Of a stretch of DNA of 64,000 nt, positions 41,416 through 49,907 are shown piece by piece (positions within the stretch are counted from its first letter, which is position 1; the number at the start of each line of letters is the position of its first letter). The translations under genes and the position numbers were made by a program. Source of the stretch: a virus. Location: positions 62,001 through 126,000 of IMG/VR virus record IMGVR_UViG_3300020201_000009. One strand, written 5' to 3'. The notes beneath the pieces were generated by a model that worked only from the letters and a program-made list of their open reading frames with translations, had not been told where the DNA came from and made no database searches.

Positions 41416-42312
41416 ATGAGTTCTAAAAATAACATTAGAGTCTTTTCAAGTAATGACACCGGAGTAACTGAACTGGATATCCAATTCTGGGACTTTCCGG
41501 GAGGTGAGGTAGGAGTAAGACTAGATCCAGACAACGAAAAATTTGCTTTGAACGCATTAGATATCATGGTTTCTGCTAGAATTAGAGATCCCAAAGATAT
41601 TATTCGTTTAATTATGGTCAATGATGCTTTAAACCGCTTCATTGGTACTATTAAGACCAAATATTTATTTCTACCTTACTTTCCGTATTCTCGTCAAGAC
41701 AGGGTAGATTCGTTAAATTCTTGTGGTGAAGCGTTAAGCGTATCAGTAATGGCGGGGATTATTAATAATCTTCATTTTAATAAAGTTTTTGTTGCCGATT
41801 GCCATTCAGATGTAACGAGGGCTTTAGTTAAAAATATGAATGAACTGCCCCAGTGGGCATTAATCGCTAATTGGGCCGAATTTAAAACGGTACTTAAAGA
41901 TGCTCAATTAGTAAGCTGCGATGCGGGTGCTAATAAGAAAATTTCCGATTTGGCAAAGCGCTTGGGGAAAGATAGTTTTATCCGCGCCGATAAGAAACGT
42001 GATATCGCTACGGGGGAAATTTTAGAAACGGTTGTGTTTGCAGACAATTTAAATTCACAAGTTGTTGCTATCGTTGACGATATCTGCGACGGTGGAAAAA
42101 CTTTCCTTGAATTAGCAAAAGTATTAAAAGCGAAAAACGCCGGTAAAATTATTTTATTTGTTACTCATGGAATTTTTTCTAAGGGAACCAGTGCTCTTTT
42201 TGATGGTGGTATTGATGAAATTTGGACCACTAATAGTTTTCGTTCGGATATTAGTGATCCACGAGTTCAAGTCTTAAACTTAGATAAAGTTGTTCTCCAA
42301 CTAGATGTCTAA
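41416..42312 (+). CDS. prs: Ribose-phosphate pyrophosphokinase family (Prs or ADPR-PP synthetase, Adps-like)
   Basis: 298 residues. FLPYFPYSRQDR (about 85-96) is the ATP-binding region, VADCHSD the metal site, and VAIVDDICDGGKTF (about 218-231) the PRPP-loop signature. Prs makes PRPP from ribose-5-phosphate. In phage NARP1, the homologue Adps puts a pyrophosphate on ADP-ribose. The pairing with the NAMPT-like gene 15 bases upstream strongly suggests the two act in sequence to rebuild NAD+ or NMN. It is a little shorter than bacterial Prs (about 315). Confidence 0.88.
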   Translation: MSSKNNIRVFSSNDTGVTELDIQFWDFPGGEVGVRLDPDNEKFALNALDIMVSARIRDPKDIIRLIMVNDALNRFIGTIKTKYLFLPYFPYSRQDRVDSLNSCGEALSVSVMAGIINNLHFNKVFVADCHSDVTRALVKNMNELPQWALIANWAEFKTVLKDAQLVSCDAGANKKISDLAKRLGKDSFIRADKKRDIATGEILETVVFADNLNSQVVAIVDDICDGGKTFLELAKVLKAKNAGKIILFVTHGIFSKGTSALFDGGIDEIWTTNSFRSDISDPRVQVLNLDKVVLQLDV

Positions 42313-42493
42313 AAAAAATAGTACAACAATCAGAGAGAAGTATAAATTGGCAATGATTCAATCTCTATTTGCCAGTAAAAATCTATCAGCAGAAATAACG
42401 CCCGAAGGAGCTATGCTAATTGCGACGTTTATAAATTTAACCGTTGAATATTTAGCTAAATATGACGAGTTAGTTATTAAAAAAGATTTATAG
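42305..42493 (+). CDS. Hypothetical small protein
   Basis: 62 residues, helical (REKYKLAMIQSLFASKNLSA). It overlaps the prs-like gene by 8 bases and precedes the NADAR gene; no family recognised. Confidence 0.5.
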   Translation: MSKKNSTTIREKYKLAMIQSLFASKNLSAEITPEGAMLIATFINLTVEYLAKYDELVIKKDL

Positions 42494-42536
42494 GGTTAAG
42501 ATATTTAAAAAAGACTTAAAATCTTTTATATTTAAC

Positions 42537-43049
42537 ATGCGTACTACAGAAACACACGTATATTTTTATTCCGAAATTGAATTATATTCAAATTTCCATC
42601 GTTGCGAATTCACTGACCCAAATATCGGTCGAGTTTTTCAAAGTACCGAACAAGCCTTTATGTTCTATAAGGCTGATTTTTTTAGAGATTCAGCTATAGC
42701 AGCCACTTTATTAAACACACAAGAACCTAGTCAAGCGAAGGTTTTCGGTAGGCAAATCAGAAATTATAACGATAGCTCTTGGGATATCATGCGTTATGCC
42801 TATATGGTATATGTCAATTACCTAAAGTTCTCCCAAAACCCCGCATTTAAAAAACAATTACTGGAAACTGGAGAACGAGTCTTGGCAGAAGCGTCACCAT
42901 CGGATCTTATCTGGGGAATTGGGCTGTTGCAAGCAGACGATAATATTCTAGATGAATCAATGTGGAAGGGTCATAATTTGTTGGGCAAATCGTTAATGGA
43001 AGTGAGAGACAAAATCCGTAAAGAAGACAAGGCGTCAGTGAAATTATAA
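42537..43049 (+). CDS. NADAR (YbiA-like) domain protein
   Basis: 170 residues, a single NADAR domain. VYFYSEIELYSNFHRCEF at the start (the F-[YF]...SNF pattern), STEQAFMFYKA (the conserved E-Q-x-x-M-x-x-K block), ASPSDLIWGIGL and WKGHNLLGKSLMEVRDKIR. NADAR proteins act on ADP-ribose-related compounds. Some remove ADP-ribose from guanine in nucleic acids, and a phage NADAR protein is known to counter DarTG. Location directly after the NAD-related genes supports that role. The stop is followed by a 15-A run. Confidence 0.85.
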   Translation: MRTTETHVYFYSEIELYSNFHRCEFTDPNIGRVFQSTEQAFMFYKADFFRDSAIAATLLNTQEPSQAKVFGRQIRNYNDSSWDIMRYAYMVYVNYLKFSQNPAFKKQLLETGERVLAEASPSDLIWGIGLLQADDNILDESMWKGHNLLGKSLMEVRDKIRKEDKASVKL

Positions 43050-43062
43050 AAAAAAAAAAAAA

Positions 43063-43371
43063 TCCAATAAACTGGTCAGTGAAAAATACCCCATCGTCGA
43101 GAATTACAAAAACACAATTGTTTTTCAGGTATACCGTGGAGAATTAGAATCGAGCGCGTTAGAAATTAAAATTGCAACCCCCGATGTCGGCGAATTTATA
43201 GACGACTCCCTAAAAATAATTCTCTACTCCAACACCCGTATCATTAACAAGTTAATGATAAATTTAAGAATGATAACAAAGTATTGTAAAATTGGAGATC
43301 GCTTTCCGGTAATACCAGTTTTATACTATTACAATTCGCTCGGAGTAAAATACCCAATTATTTATGGCTAA
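43063..43371 (+). CDS. Open frame without a recognisable ATG start, after a 15-A run
   Basis: An open frame continues from just after the A15 run (43048-43062) to a TAA at 43369-43371 and encodes about 100 residues with normal composition (KYPIVENYKNTIVFQVYRGE near its beginning). No ATG, GTG or TTG is in frame at the 5' end; the only ATGs are two-thirds in. The 8-base overlap of its stop with the next ATG is the usual coupling pattern here, so the frame looks real. Explanations are a start at a rare codon such as CTG or ATA, slippage on the A-run, or an assembly error in the homopolymer. Confidence 0.45.
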   Translation, partial: SNKLVSEKYPIVENYKNTIVFQVYRGELESSALEIKIATPDVGEFIDDSLKIILYSNTRIINKLMINLRMITKYCKIGDRFPVIPVLYYYNSLGVKYPIIYG

Positions 43372-43738
43372 AAAAATAGAAACCGCAGAAATTATAGAGC
43401 ATAAATTCTGGATGACTTACACTTTAGAAGTGACATTTATATGTAATGAATCTGATAATTACGAATACATAGAAGTGGCCGTACACGATTCGTTTAATCT
43501 TTTTAGTTTAATCGAAGAAATTGAATCTTGTTATAATAATCAAAATCTGACGGAACTTTCATTGGAGGAGCGTGCCGAAAGTAACCCACTTTTAGCAAAA
43601 TACTTTAGTGACGTACAGCCGGTTGATTCCTTGGGATTATACTATACCCCCATTGGTTATAAAATTTTTTACTACGACGACAGACGTAGGAAGTATAAAA
43701 CAAAAATCACCGAAGTCAAACCGTCAGAAATTTTTTAA
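43364..43738 (+). CDS. Hypothetical protein
   Basis: 124 residues, acidic, with beta-strand-rich N-terminus (FWMTYTLEVTFICNESDNYE). No family recognised. It begins inside the end of the previous frame. Confidence 0.5.
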   Translation: MAKKIETAEIIEHKFWMTYTLEVTFICNESDNYEYIEVAVHDSFNLFSLIEEIESCYNNQNLTELSLEERAESNPLLAKYFSDVQPVDSLGLYYTPIGYKIFYYDDRRRKYKTKITEVKPSEIF

Positions 43739-43746
43739 AAATTCAT

Positions 43747-43953
43747 ATGGGTCAACAAACACTAAAAAAACTAAGAAAAGCTTTCACTAATAAACAAGGC
43801 GTAGTTTCGCCGCGTTTTAAAGAGATCAAGAAAAAGTTCGATGATCTCCCCGCGCCAGAAAGAGGAGAGTTTTTAAAAAAAACAATTGACCTCGTACGCA
43901 GTTTCGAGGATAATATGTCTAAGGTTACGGAATTAAAAACGGGAAAGAATTAA
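43747..43953 (+). CDS. Hypothetical small basic protein
   Basis: 68 residues, helical and basic at the N-terminus (TLKKLRKAFTNKQG). No family recognised. Confidence 0.5.
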   Translation: MGQQTLKKLRKAFTNKQGVVSPRFKEIKKKFDDLPAPERGEFLKKTIDLVRSFEDNMSKVTELKTGKN

Positions 43954-43971
43954 AACAACAGTATATATAAA

Positions 43972-44412
43972 ATGATTAATATCGAAGAAGACCTACAAGA
44001 AATTTTAACTCAAGCAGGCTTGAACGCCGAGCAGCGTAGTAAAGTTCTTAAAATCGCCAAAGAAGTAGAAAACGCCAAGAAAGAAGATAAGGATGACGAA
44101 AAAACACCAAAGGGTAAGAATAAGTTTACCATTTTTATTCGTGGTGATGCAGAGTTGGCTAAGAAAGTTGCGACCGGATGGATTACGAAAAGCCCTCTGG
44201 ATCAAGATGACAACGAGGCAATTGAACGATTACAGCGGGCTGCTAAGAGCCAAAATGAAGTGGCGAAACGGAAGAAGAATCCAATTAAGACTTGGGCAGA
44301 TTTGTTCAAAACTTTGAAGTCAAAGTCAACAAAGACTTTCGATACCAATGTTGCTGTATCGACAAAAGATCCCGTTAGGGTAGTCGTGATTGAACAGGAA
44401 AACGCACTATAA
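43972..44412 (+). CDS. Hypothetical charged protein
   Basis: 146 residues. A helical N-terminus (DLQEILTQAGLNAEQRSKVL), a low-complexity Lys/Asp/Glu linker near residues 38-52 and a basic C-terminal half. A charged-linker architecture of this kind suggests a nucleic-acid or protein adaptor, but there is no match to a known family. Confidence 0.5.
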   Translation: MINIEEDLQEILTQAGLNAEQRSKVLKIAKEVENAKKEDKDDEKTPKGKNKFTIFIRGDAELAKKVATGWITKSPLDQDDNEAIERLQRAAKSQNEVAKRKKNPIKTWADLFKTLKSKSTKTFDTNVAVSTKDPVRVVVIEQENAL

Positions 44413-44681
44413 TGGAGTATTTACATAATATACTGAAGATAGTAACCGAAAAGCTGATCTATTGGATAGCTATCTCCGTTCCAGTTTATTTTTTATGGGA
44501 ATATTTGCTTGACTTAGGAGTTAAGCTACCCAGTATAGGGTATGTAGGGTGTTTATCTGTTATAATGATCGCCCAAATGATTTTTAGAACAAACACACCA
44601 GTCATAAATGTATATATAGAACACCCCGAAGAGTTAACGGATCAAAGAGGAGAAAACGATGATGCATCTAAACCTAAGTGA
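44412..44681 (+). CDS. Small membrane protein
   Basis: 89 residues with two hydrophobic segments (LIYWIAISVPVYFLWEYLL and IGYVGCLSVIMIAQMIF) and an acidic C-terminal tail. The compact two-TM shape is compatible with a holin-like or effector protein; nothing more specific. Overlaps the next gene by 23 bases. Confidence 0.55.
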   Translation: MEYLHNILKIVTEKLIYWIAISVPVYFLWEYLLDLGVKLPSIGYVGCLSVIMIAQMIFRTNTPVINVYIEHPEELTDQRGENDDASKPK

Positions 44682-44895
44682 TAAAGAAGAGTTATATATG
44701 ATGTTGAGAGCTATGGGCTGTTCCTTCTCAACAAATCAATCGAAGAATAGAAAATATCTAGTTGTCGGTTGGTCTCCTGATAAGGATAATTTGGAAGCCG
44801 TTAAGATGAAGGTCAAATACTATTTTGGTTCTTCATATGTTACAAACCAAACAGCAGAACGTGTGATATTTAGAATTAACCCGGAAACATATTAA
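44659..44895 (+). CDS. Hypothetical small protein
   Basis: 78 residues (starts at two adjacent ATGs). Alternating strands such as KYLVVGWSPDKDNLEAV. No family recognised. Confidence 0.5.
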   Translation: MMHLNLSDKEELYMMLRAMGCSFSTNQSKNRKYLVVGWSPDKDNLEAVKMKVKYYFGSSYVTNQTAERVIFRINPETY

Positions 44896-44896
44896 A

Positions 44897-45307
44897 ATGG
44901 CTATTAAAAAAAATAAAAAGTTTAAGCTTACGCGTCTTCAAAGACTTTGGTTGGAAACATTAGAAAGCGGTAAATATAAGAAAGCTAAGGGTGTACTCGC
45001 TAGAATTAATTCAAAAAACGAAGTCGTTTCTTGTTGTTGTTTAGGAGTTCTTTGCGAAACAGCTTTGAAAATGGGAGTGATTGGCGAAAAAGATATTGTT
45101 TCGTTTTCCAATCGAACTAGAGTTTATAAGGGCGATTCATTCTATCTTCCAAGTATAGTGGCTGAAAAGGCAAAAATGCATCAGGAGGGTCATGTGCGCG
45201 GTCACGATGCGATAAATTCCCTCGTTGATTTGAATGATTCGGGCTGGTCGCATCCCAAAATCGCTAAGTTTATTAGAAAAAATCCAGAGAAGGTATTTTA
45301 TGCTTAA
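44897..45307 (+). CDS. Conserved phage-type protein with CCCLGVL motif
   Basis: 136 residues. The layout is one I know from many unnamed phage proteins: an N-terminal W-L-E-T-L-E-S-G-K-Y segment, VSCCCLGVLCE in the middle, LPSIV, then LVDLNDSGWSHPKIAKFI. Function not known. It overlaps the following phosphoesterase by 8 bases. Confidence 0.6.
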   Translation: MAIKKNKKFKLTRLQRLWLETLESGKYKKAKGVLARINSKNEVVSCCCLGVLCETALKMGVIGEKDIVSFSNRTRVYKGDSFYLPSIVAEKAKMHQEGHVRGHDAINSLVDLNDSGWSHPKIAKFIRKNPEKVFYA

Positions 45308-45977
45308 ACCTCTTAAATTCAAAGGTTCGGAACACAACTATTTTTTTGTATCGGATCTTCACTATGGACACAATCGGGATTTTATTTATGAAAAGAGAAA
45401 CTATAAAAGCGTAGAAGATCACGATAGCGGAATTATTCATCAATGGAATGCCAATGTTTCCCATGAGGCAACCGTTTTCCATTTGGGAGACTTTATTTTT
45501 GGCGATGGAGATGGTAAGAAATTTTGGGAACTTTGTAGGAGGTTAAGTTTCGATCACCTTTATCTAATACTTGGAAATCATACTTCCGGCCATAGACAAG
45601 CTTATTTGAAGACTTTGCAAGCTCAATTTCCAGATGCTTACGATAGTGAGTTAAACTATGAAGTCTACCCTTTGACGACAAAATTGGGACAGAAATCAAT
45701 CACCTTCCTTCCGACTTATGTAGAAGCTTTTATTAATTCAACCCCTCTCGTATTGTGCCATTATCCAATTATGAGTTTTCTTGGAGACGGTAAAGATTAT
45801 ATTCACCTTTGCGGGCACAGCCATTCGAACAACCCAATGACTAATAAAGATACTGGAATTGGTTATAGGTTAGATGTCGGCATAGAATCATTTGGAAGAC
45901 CCATTTCTCTGTTAGAGGTTAAAAAACATTTAAACGGTCGAGAAATTCACTCGTATGATCATCACGGAAAGACATAA
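45300..45977 (+). CDS. Calcineurin-like metallophosphoesterase
   Basis: 225 residues from the ATG overlapping the previous stop. Metal-binding blocks are FFVSDLHYGH (D-x-H and a second H), FHLGDFIF (GD), LILGNHTSGH (GNH), VLCHYPI (H) and HLCGHSHSN (GHSH). This matches the small YfcE-like phage phosphoesterases. Substrate unknown. It is the third such enzyme in the window. Confidence 0.8.
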   Translation: MLKPLKFKGSEHNYFFVSDLHYGHNRDFIYEKRNYKSVEDHDSGIIHQWNANVSHEATVFHLGDFIFGDGDGKKFWELCRRLSFDHLYLILGNHTSGHRQAYLKTLQAQFPDAYDSELNYEVYPLTTKLGQKSITFLPTYVEAFINSTPLVLCHYPIMSFLGDGKDYIHLCGHSHSNNPMTNKDTGIGYRLDVGIESFGRPISLLEVKKHLNGREIHSYDHHGKT

Positions 45978-45989
45978 ATAAAGACATAA

Positions 45990-46268
45990 ATGGAAAAAAA
46001 GTTATTAAAAGATAAATATCTATACACAAAGGAAGCTTTACAATATATTGACAATATTACAGAAAAATTTCTCAATGTTTATAAAAGATTACCAGAAGTG
46101 GATCTCTTCTACGGAGAAGAAACTATTCATTTGGGTAAAACGACAAAAATTACAAAAATTAACCGGTATATAGTCGCTTATTTCGATGAAAAGAAAGGCC
46201 GAGGCGCTTCAGATTTAAAATTAATCCAAAATTTAGATAACATTATCGTAGAAGACGTTAGAAAATAA
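45990..46268 (+). CDS. Hypothetical protein
   Basis: 92 residues, basic, mainly helical then beta. No family recognised. A short direct repeat (gacataaat) precedes the start. Confidence 0.5.
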   Translation: MEKKLLKDKYLYTKEALQYIDNITEKFLNVYKRLPEVDLFYGEETIHLGKTTKITKINRYIVAYFDEKKGRGASDLKLIQNLDNIIVEDVRK

Positions 46269-46274
46269 CCAAAT

Positions 46275-46523
46275 ATGAATAAATTCAATCCAAATCAAAA
46301 ACCAAAGCCTGATCGGTACGTAGTTCACATGCTGCCAGAAAGACAGGATACCGAAGATATTGATCTATATGGTAATATTATTAGTTATAGCACAGAATTG
46401 GATAATCAACCCGGTATGACTTCCGCTTACAGTCAGGCTGTTCATACCGCCTCTCGCTATGCTGGAGAAATTGTTGCCATCTATAAAGACGAAAAATGGC
46501 ATTCGGTGAAAACTTATAGATAA
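46275..46523 (+). CDS. Hypothetical small protein
   Basis: 82 residues with a proline-rich N-terminus and an ending AGEIVAIYKDEKWHSVKTYR. No family recognised. Confidence 0.5.
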   Translation: MNKFNPNQKPKPDRYVVHMLPERQDTEDIDLYGNIISYSTELDNQPGMTSAYSQAVHTASRYAGEIVAIYKDEKWHSVKTYR

Positions 46524-46540
46524 TTAGTGTATTATCCGGT

Positions 46541-46819
46541 GTGTCAGAAACACAACCTCACGACGATCAAGATAAGATTAAGCAGAAAACGCTAATTCTT
46601 CAGACGGTAGGATTTTTTGCTAAACGTAAGCGATTAAAGCTGATTAAATTGAGTATTATACGCCAATACCTTCAGCAAGTTCTCCTGTCCGAGGAATTGA
46701 CACTGGCAGAGATCGCCGAATGTGATATTAGAATGCAGCGAGAGATCTATTCTAATATCGATCTATTGAGAGAAGATTTGAACATACCCGATAGTAGCGA
46801 AGAAGATACAAAATTTTAA
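46541..46819 (+). CDS. Hypothetical protein, GTG start
   Basis: 92 residues starting at GTG 46541. A basic helical stretch (AKRKRLKLIKLSIIRQYLQQ) is followed by an acidic C-terminus. No family recognised. It overlaps the next gene by 1 base. Confidence 0.5.
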   Translation: MSETQPHDDQDKIKQKTLILQTVGFFAKRKRLKLIKLSIIRQYLQQVLLSEELTLAEIAECDIRMQREIYSNIDLLREDLNIPDSSEEDTKF

Positions 46820-47061
46820 TGACTAATTTTCTAGGAGGCGAATCCGAAAATCCCCTTATTTGTACGATAGACGTTAGCGCCTATTGTTTAACCAAACAAC
46901 AAATTGAGGTTTTATCAACAGAATTTTATGGAAAACTTGATGAAAAAGACTCGGATGAAAATATCTTAACGATTGTGTTTAGCAAGGGAGACGAGCAAAA
47001 TCGTATCATATTTGAGACCACTCTTAAGGGTGGGTTCTCGAAGGTAAAGAACAAAAAATAA
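46819..47061 (+). CDS. Hypothetical small protein
   Basis: 80 residues, acidic first half, strand-rich second half (ILTIVFSKGDEQNRIIFETT). No family recognised. Confidence 0.5.
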   Translation: MTNFLGGESENPLICTIDVSAYCLTKQQIEVLSTEFYGKLDEKDSDENILTIVFSKGDEQNRIIFETTLKGGFSKVKNKK

Positions 47062-47081
47062 AATAAATAAACGTATATACT

Positions 47082-47456
47082 ATGTCTAAACGTAAAATAG
47101 TTGAGAAAGGTCTCAACAAATTTGTTAGTAGTCAGCTACCGACCGTGGAAATCCTAAGAAAATTGGGAGCTAAAGTCCGTGTCGTTCATAATCGTCGGGT
47201 TTCTTATGTAGAGAATTTGGATGGCTACAATTTAAATGTAGCGGGTATTCTTCCTTTATACCATATTCGAAATATGAAACTTCAACATGCGTTGGTTTCT
47301 ACTGGAGGAAATACCTCGATTGAAATTGATTTCCCAAATGGGGAAATTGTAAAAGGTGTTGCCGAGTGCTCAAATAAAGATAATTTTAATCGCACTCGCG
47401 GCATTAAAGTGGCAATTGCTCACGCATTGTTCGCCGATTACCAGATTGAATCTTAG
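47082..47456 (+). CDS. Hypothetical protein
   Basis: 124 residues, basic. The second half (TSIEIDFPNGEIVKGVAECS, then FNRTRGIKVAIAHAL) looks like a small alpha/beta domain. No family recognised. The last bases overlap the deaminase gene. Confidence 0.5.
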   Translation: MSKRKIVEKGLNKFVSSQLPTVEILRKLGAKVRVVHNRRVSYVENLDGYNLNVAGILPLYHIRNMKLQHALVSTGGNTSIEIDFPNGEIVKGVAECSNKDNFNRTRGIKVAIAHALFADYQIES

Positions 47457-47862
47457 AGTATTCAAAGAGGCTCTAGAAACAACTAGGGCAATGCAGGGGT
47501 TTAGGAGAAATGGAAAATCATTCCATACTTCCTTTGCCATCCTCAAAAATCGTATTGTTTGTGTGGGTTGGAATTGCTACAACAGCCCGCACAACCAGTA
47601 TCGTTTTGGTGTTTATAAGAAAGAACATTTACCCGGAAAATATACACCCTGTAGGCATTCCGAGTGTCATTTACACGAAAAGTTAGACAAACTCTCTTGG
47701 AAAGACTATGAAATCTTAAACATAAGAATGAATCAGAATGGCGAGCCAAGATTGGCGATGCCGTGTGAAAATTGCTTGGATAAAGTAATCGTTCCTATGC
47801 GTCCAAAGAGAATGTATTTTACAGACAATGACAACAGTTACCAAAATTTAATATTAGAATGA
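47446..47862 (+). CDS. Zinc-dependent deaminase-like protein
   Basis: 138 residues from a TTG overlapping the upstream stop; ATG 47491 would give a shorter form. FHTSFAILKNRIVCVGWN is the first strand pair of the cytidine deaminase fold, RHSECHLHEKL supplies the H-x-E zinc/catalytic motif, and MPCENCLDKVI the PCxxC zinc cysteines. Members act on free (deoxy)cytidine nucleotides or on bases in nucleic acids. Substrate cannot be told from sequence. A dCMP deaminase would fit the dNTP-supply genes. Confidence 0.75.
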   Translation: MNLRVFKEALETTRAMQGFRRNGKSFHTSFAILKNRIVCVGWNCYNSPHNQYRFGVYKKEHLPGKYTPCRHSECHLHEKLDKLSWKDYEILNIRMNQNGEPRLAMPCENCLDKVIVPMRPKRMYFTDNDNSYQNLILE

Positions 47863-48359
47863 TTTTTTTACCTCTCGCACAAGAAACAGGACGTTTTTTA
47901 TACGCTTCTAATGGCGGCGGCGCTAACGAAAGTATTATTATAGGTTTTCAAGGTCCAGATAGTTTTCTCAATAGAATGAGAAATTTATTATTGAATTACC
48001 AATTTTCAGAACGGGTTCAAGAAATGAATATTGTTGGAGATGTATGGGTTCTTTACGGTAGTATAGTCAAATTAAAAAAATTCCTACATCGGTATTTTAT
48101 TTCAGAGTTACAAATTACTTGTAAAGAAGAAATAGATTGGAAAGTTACTGAATATAATAAAGATACGGATGAAGAATATATAGAGATCACACACAACGAA
48201 GAAAAGTTACAAGCTCTAGCCAAAACGCGATCAGAAGAGTTTATTACAAATATTTTCCAAAACGATTCTACACTATTGCGTAAATATTATAGTAAAGATA
48301 CTAGCGAGCACCAAAATCTTCAATCGTGTAATTCTGATTTTAGAAACTTAGACGAATGA
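47859..48359 (+). CDS. Hypothetical protein
   Basis: 166 residues. No known domain. Overlaps both neighbours by 4 bases, so it belongs to the deaminase unit. Confidence 0.5.
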   Translation: MIFLPLAQETGRFLYASNGGGANESIIIGFQGPDSFLNRMRNLLLNYQFSERVQEMNIVGDVWVLYGSIVKLKKFLHRYFISELQITCKEEIDWKVTEYNKDTDEEYIEITHNEEKLQALAKTRSEEFITNIFQNDSTLLRKYYSKDTSEHQNLQSCNSDFRNLDE

Positions 48360-48598
48360 TACAAAAATGGAATTATCCACCGACTAAGCCAGTCAGAGAA
48401 GGTTATATCAGGCATCAATACTTTCTTATTTTTGACAAGAAAAGTTATAATGCATACAATTATCAAGAAAAAGCATTCATGATTAATATAGCTTTTAATG
48501 GGTACACAGAATTTGCTGAAATATTTCATCAAATAGATGAACAGGTACTCGGGATAAGAGCTTGGGTCGATTTAAAAGACGCAGATGAAAAAAAATAA
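48356..48598 (+). CDS. Hypothetical small protein
   Basis: 80 residues, aromatic-rich (GYIRHQYFLIFDKKSYNAYN). No family recognised. Its 3' end overlaps a small basic peptide gene by 14 bases. Confidence 0.5.
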   Translation: MIQKWNYPPTKPVREGYIRHQYFLIFDKKSYNAYNYQEKAFMINIAFNGYTEFAEIFHQIDEQVLGIRAWVDLKDADEKK

Positions 48599-48731
48599 AA
48601 AGATAAACCCAACGGTAAAATTATTTAAATCAATACGCAAGGAAATGCCCCCACCGAAGCGTATTGAAATTGATAAAAAAACTAAACAGAAGAATAAAAA
48701 GAAACCAAAATGGAATTGGGACATAGGTTAA
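48585..48731 (+). CDS. 48-residue lysine-rich peptide upstream of the amidoligase
   Basis: Complete small frame from ATG 48585. The product is very basic: an N-terminal MKKNKKINPTVKLFKSIRK, a PPPKR linker and a lysine run before a C-terminal KWNWDIG. It could bind nucleic acid or be a substrate for the amidoligase encoded next; both ideas are inference from composition and position. Confidence 0.45.
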   Translation: MKKNKKINPTVKLFKSIRKEMPPPKRIEIDKKTKQKNKKKPKWNWDIG

Positions 48732-48798
48732 TTATAAAAACTTAGCAATTCTATTCGGCTATAGTGTTATTGTAAATAAATAATTAGTAATTTAATCA

Positions 48799-48837
48799 AT
48801 ATCCACCCAACAAAGACTAATAATCTTTGCTGGATAT
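48799..48837 (+). other. Two-tier RNA hairpin upstream of the amidoligase
   Basis: ATATCCA at 48799-48805 pairs with TGGATAT at 48831-48837, and inside it CAAAGA at 48811-48816 pairs with TCTTTG at 48824-48829 around a 7-base loop. It lies 19 bases before the amidoligase ATG. It could terminate the upstream unit or regulate the downstream gene. Confidence 0.5.
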
Positions 48838-48855
48838 ATTAAACCAAAAAAACAA

Positions 48856-49794
48856 ATGAGATTTGGACTGGAGTTAACCTTTATCCCCATTAAGGGAAAA
48901 CCTTATCGTTCGAGATGTGCCGCGGAAAAAGTGGCAAATACATTTAATAAACTTTTTCCCAAAGTTATTAAAGATTTTTACAAAATTAAAGCTAAACCCG
49001 ATATTCTTAGCCTCCAAAAAATAGAATATTGCGTAGAGGTCGAATGTCAGGTGGAAATAAGTTATATTTCAGATATTGATAAATATGGTGGAGTGTTTAA
49101 TATTATTTTTGCAGCGTCCAAGGCTTTGAATCTAACATCTAGAATCATTAAAGAAAATCCCAATGAAGTCCTATACTATCCTACGGGAGGAGGACATCTT
49201 CACGTTGGTTTAGAAGAAATTTGTGGCTCTTCGACATCAACACTCAAAATATTAAAATTAGAAACAGCGCTATTAGATATTTTTCTTAAAAATCCCTTCA
49301 TTTACTCAATGTTTCAAGAACCTTTTGATGATAAAAATTGTTTTCCATTTGATTATCATCGTTTCGCCGATATCGTTGATAAAAATGACGAAGGATTTAC
49401 AGAAAGTTTAAAAAAAGAATTTTTTAACTATAACTATATTTTTCAACCCCGTTATACTACAAATAAAAAAACATCCTATCCAACTTTTGAGTTTAGATTA
49501 TTTAGCTCTCAGAATAATGCAGAAGAATTAAAATCTGACATTGTGTTTCTCTGTTCTCTAATTAGATACGCGCGGTTATCGGATAAACCTTCCTTATCTT
49601 ATCAAGATTATTTAGCTGATATAAAAAGACTATGGGCGTACAAGAAAAAGTTAAAAGAAATCAAATTTGCAAAAAGAGAGGTTCGAAAGTTTTTCGAGCG
49701 AATCAATTGCCCGTGGTGCAACGAATACGAGAAAAAATTTGAACGCAACTATGTGGTGCGCAAGGAATTTGGGAATTTGGATCTTGTGTCTTAA
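48856..49794 (+). CDS. Amidoligase-like enzyme (glutamine-synthetase fold family)
   Basis: 312 residues. MRFGLELTFIP is the G-x-E-x-x-F opening strand of the Amidoligase_2 family, YYPTGGGHLHVGLE the conserved GGxHxHxG block, and PTFEFRLFSS the late E-F-R strand. Such enzymes use ATP to form amide bonds between carboxyl and amino groups and were proposed to modify peptides or proteins. A C-terminal extension has CPWC. Flanked on both sides by short lysine-rich peptide genes (48585 and 49908), possible substrates. Confidence 0.7.
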   Translation: MRFGLELTFIPIKGKPYRSRCAAEKVANTFNKLFPKVIKDFYKIKAKPDILSLQKIEYCVEVECQVEISYISDIDKYGGVFNIIFAASKALNLTSRIIKENPNEVLYYPTGGGHLHVGLEEICGSSTSTLKILKLETALLDIFLKNPFIYSMFQEPFDDKNCFPFDYHRFADIVDKNDEGFTESLKKEFFNYNYIFQPRYTTNKKTSYPTFEFRLFSSQNNAEELKSDIVFLCSLIRYARLSDKPSLSYQDYLADIKRLWAYKKKLKEIKFAKREVRKFFERINCPWCNEYEKKFERNYVVRKEFGNLDLVS

Positions 49795-49907
49795 AAAGTG
49801 AAAAAAAACTTGCTTCCTGTCTCAGATTAGGGATGATCTTGGGAGCGAGATAAGGGACCGCCCGAGGCTCCGAAAAGAAACTTAAAAAAATCAAAAAAAA
49901 TAATATA
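49795..49907 (+). other. Non-coding gap with a GC-richer hairpin
   Basis: The gap contains GGAGC paired with GCTCC (about 49842-49881) and an inner GGG/CCC pair, plus a TAGGGATGATC motif at 49828 that recurs almost exactly at 53173. No gene or promoter is clear. Confidence 0.3.
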
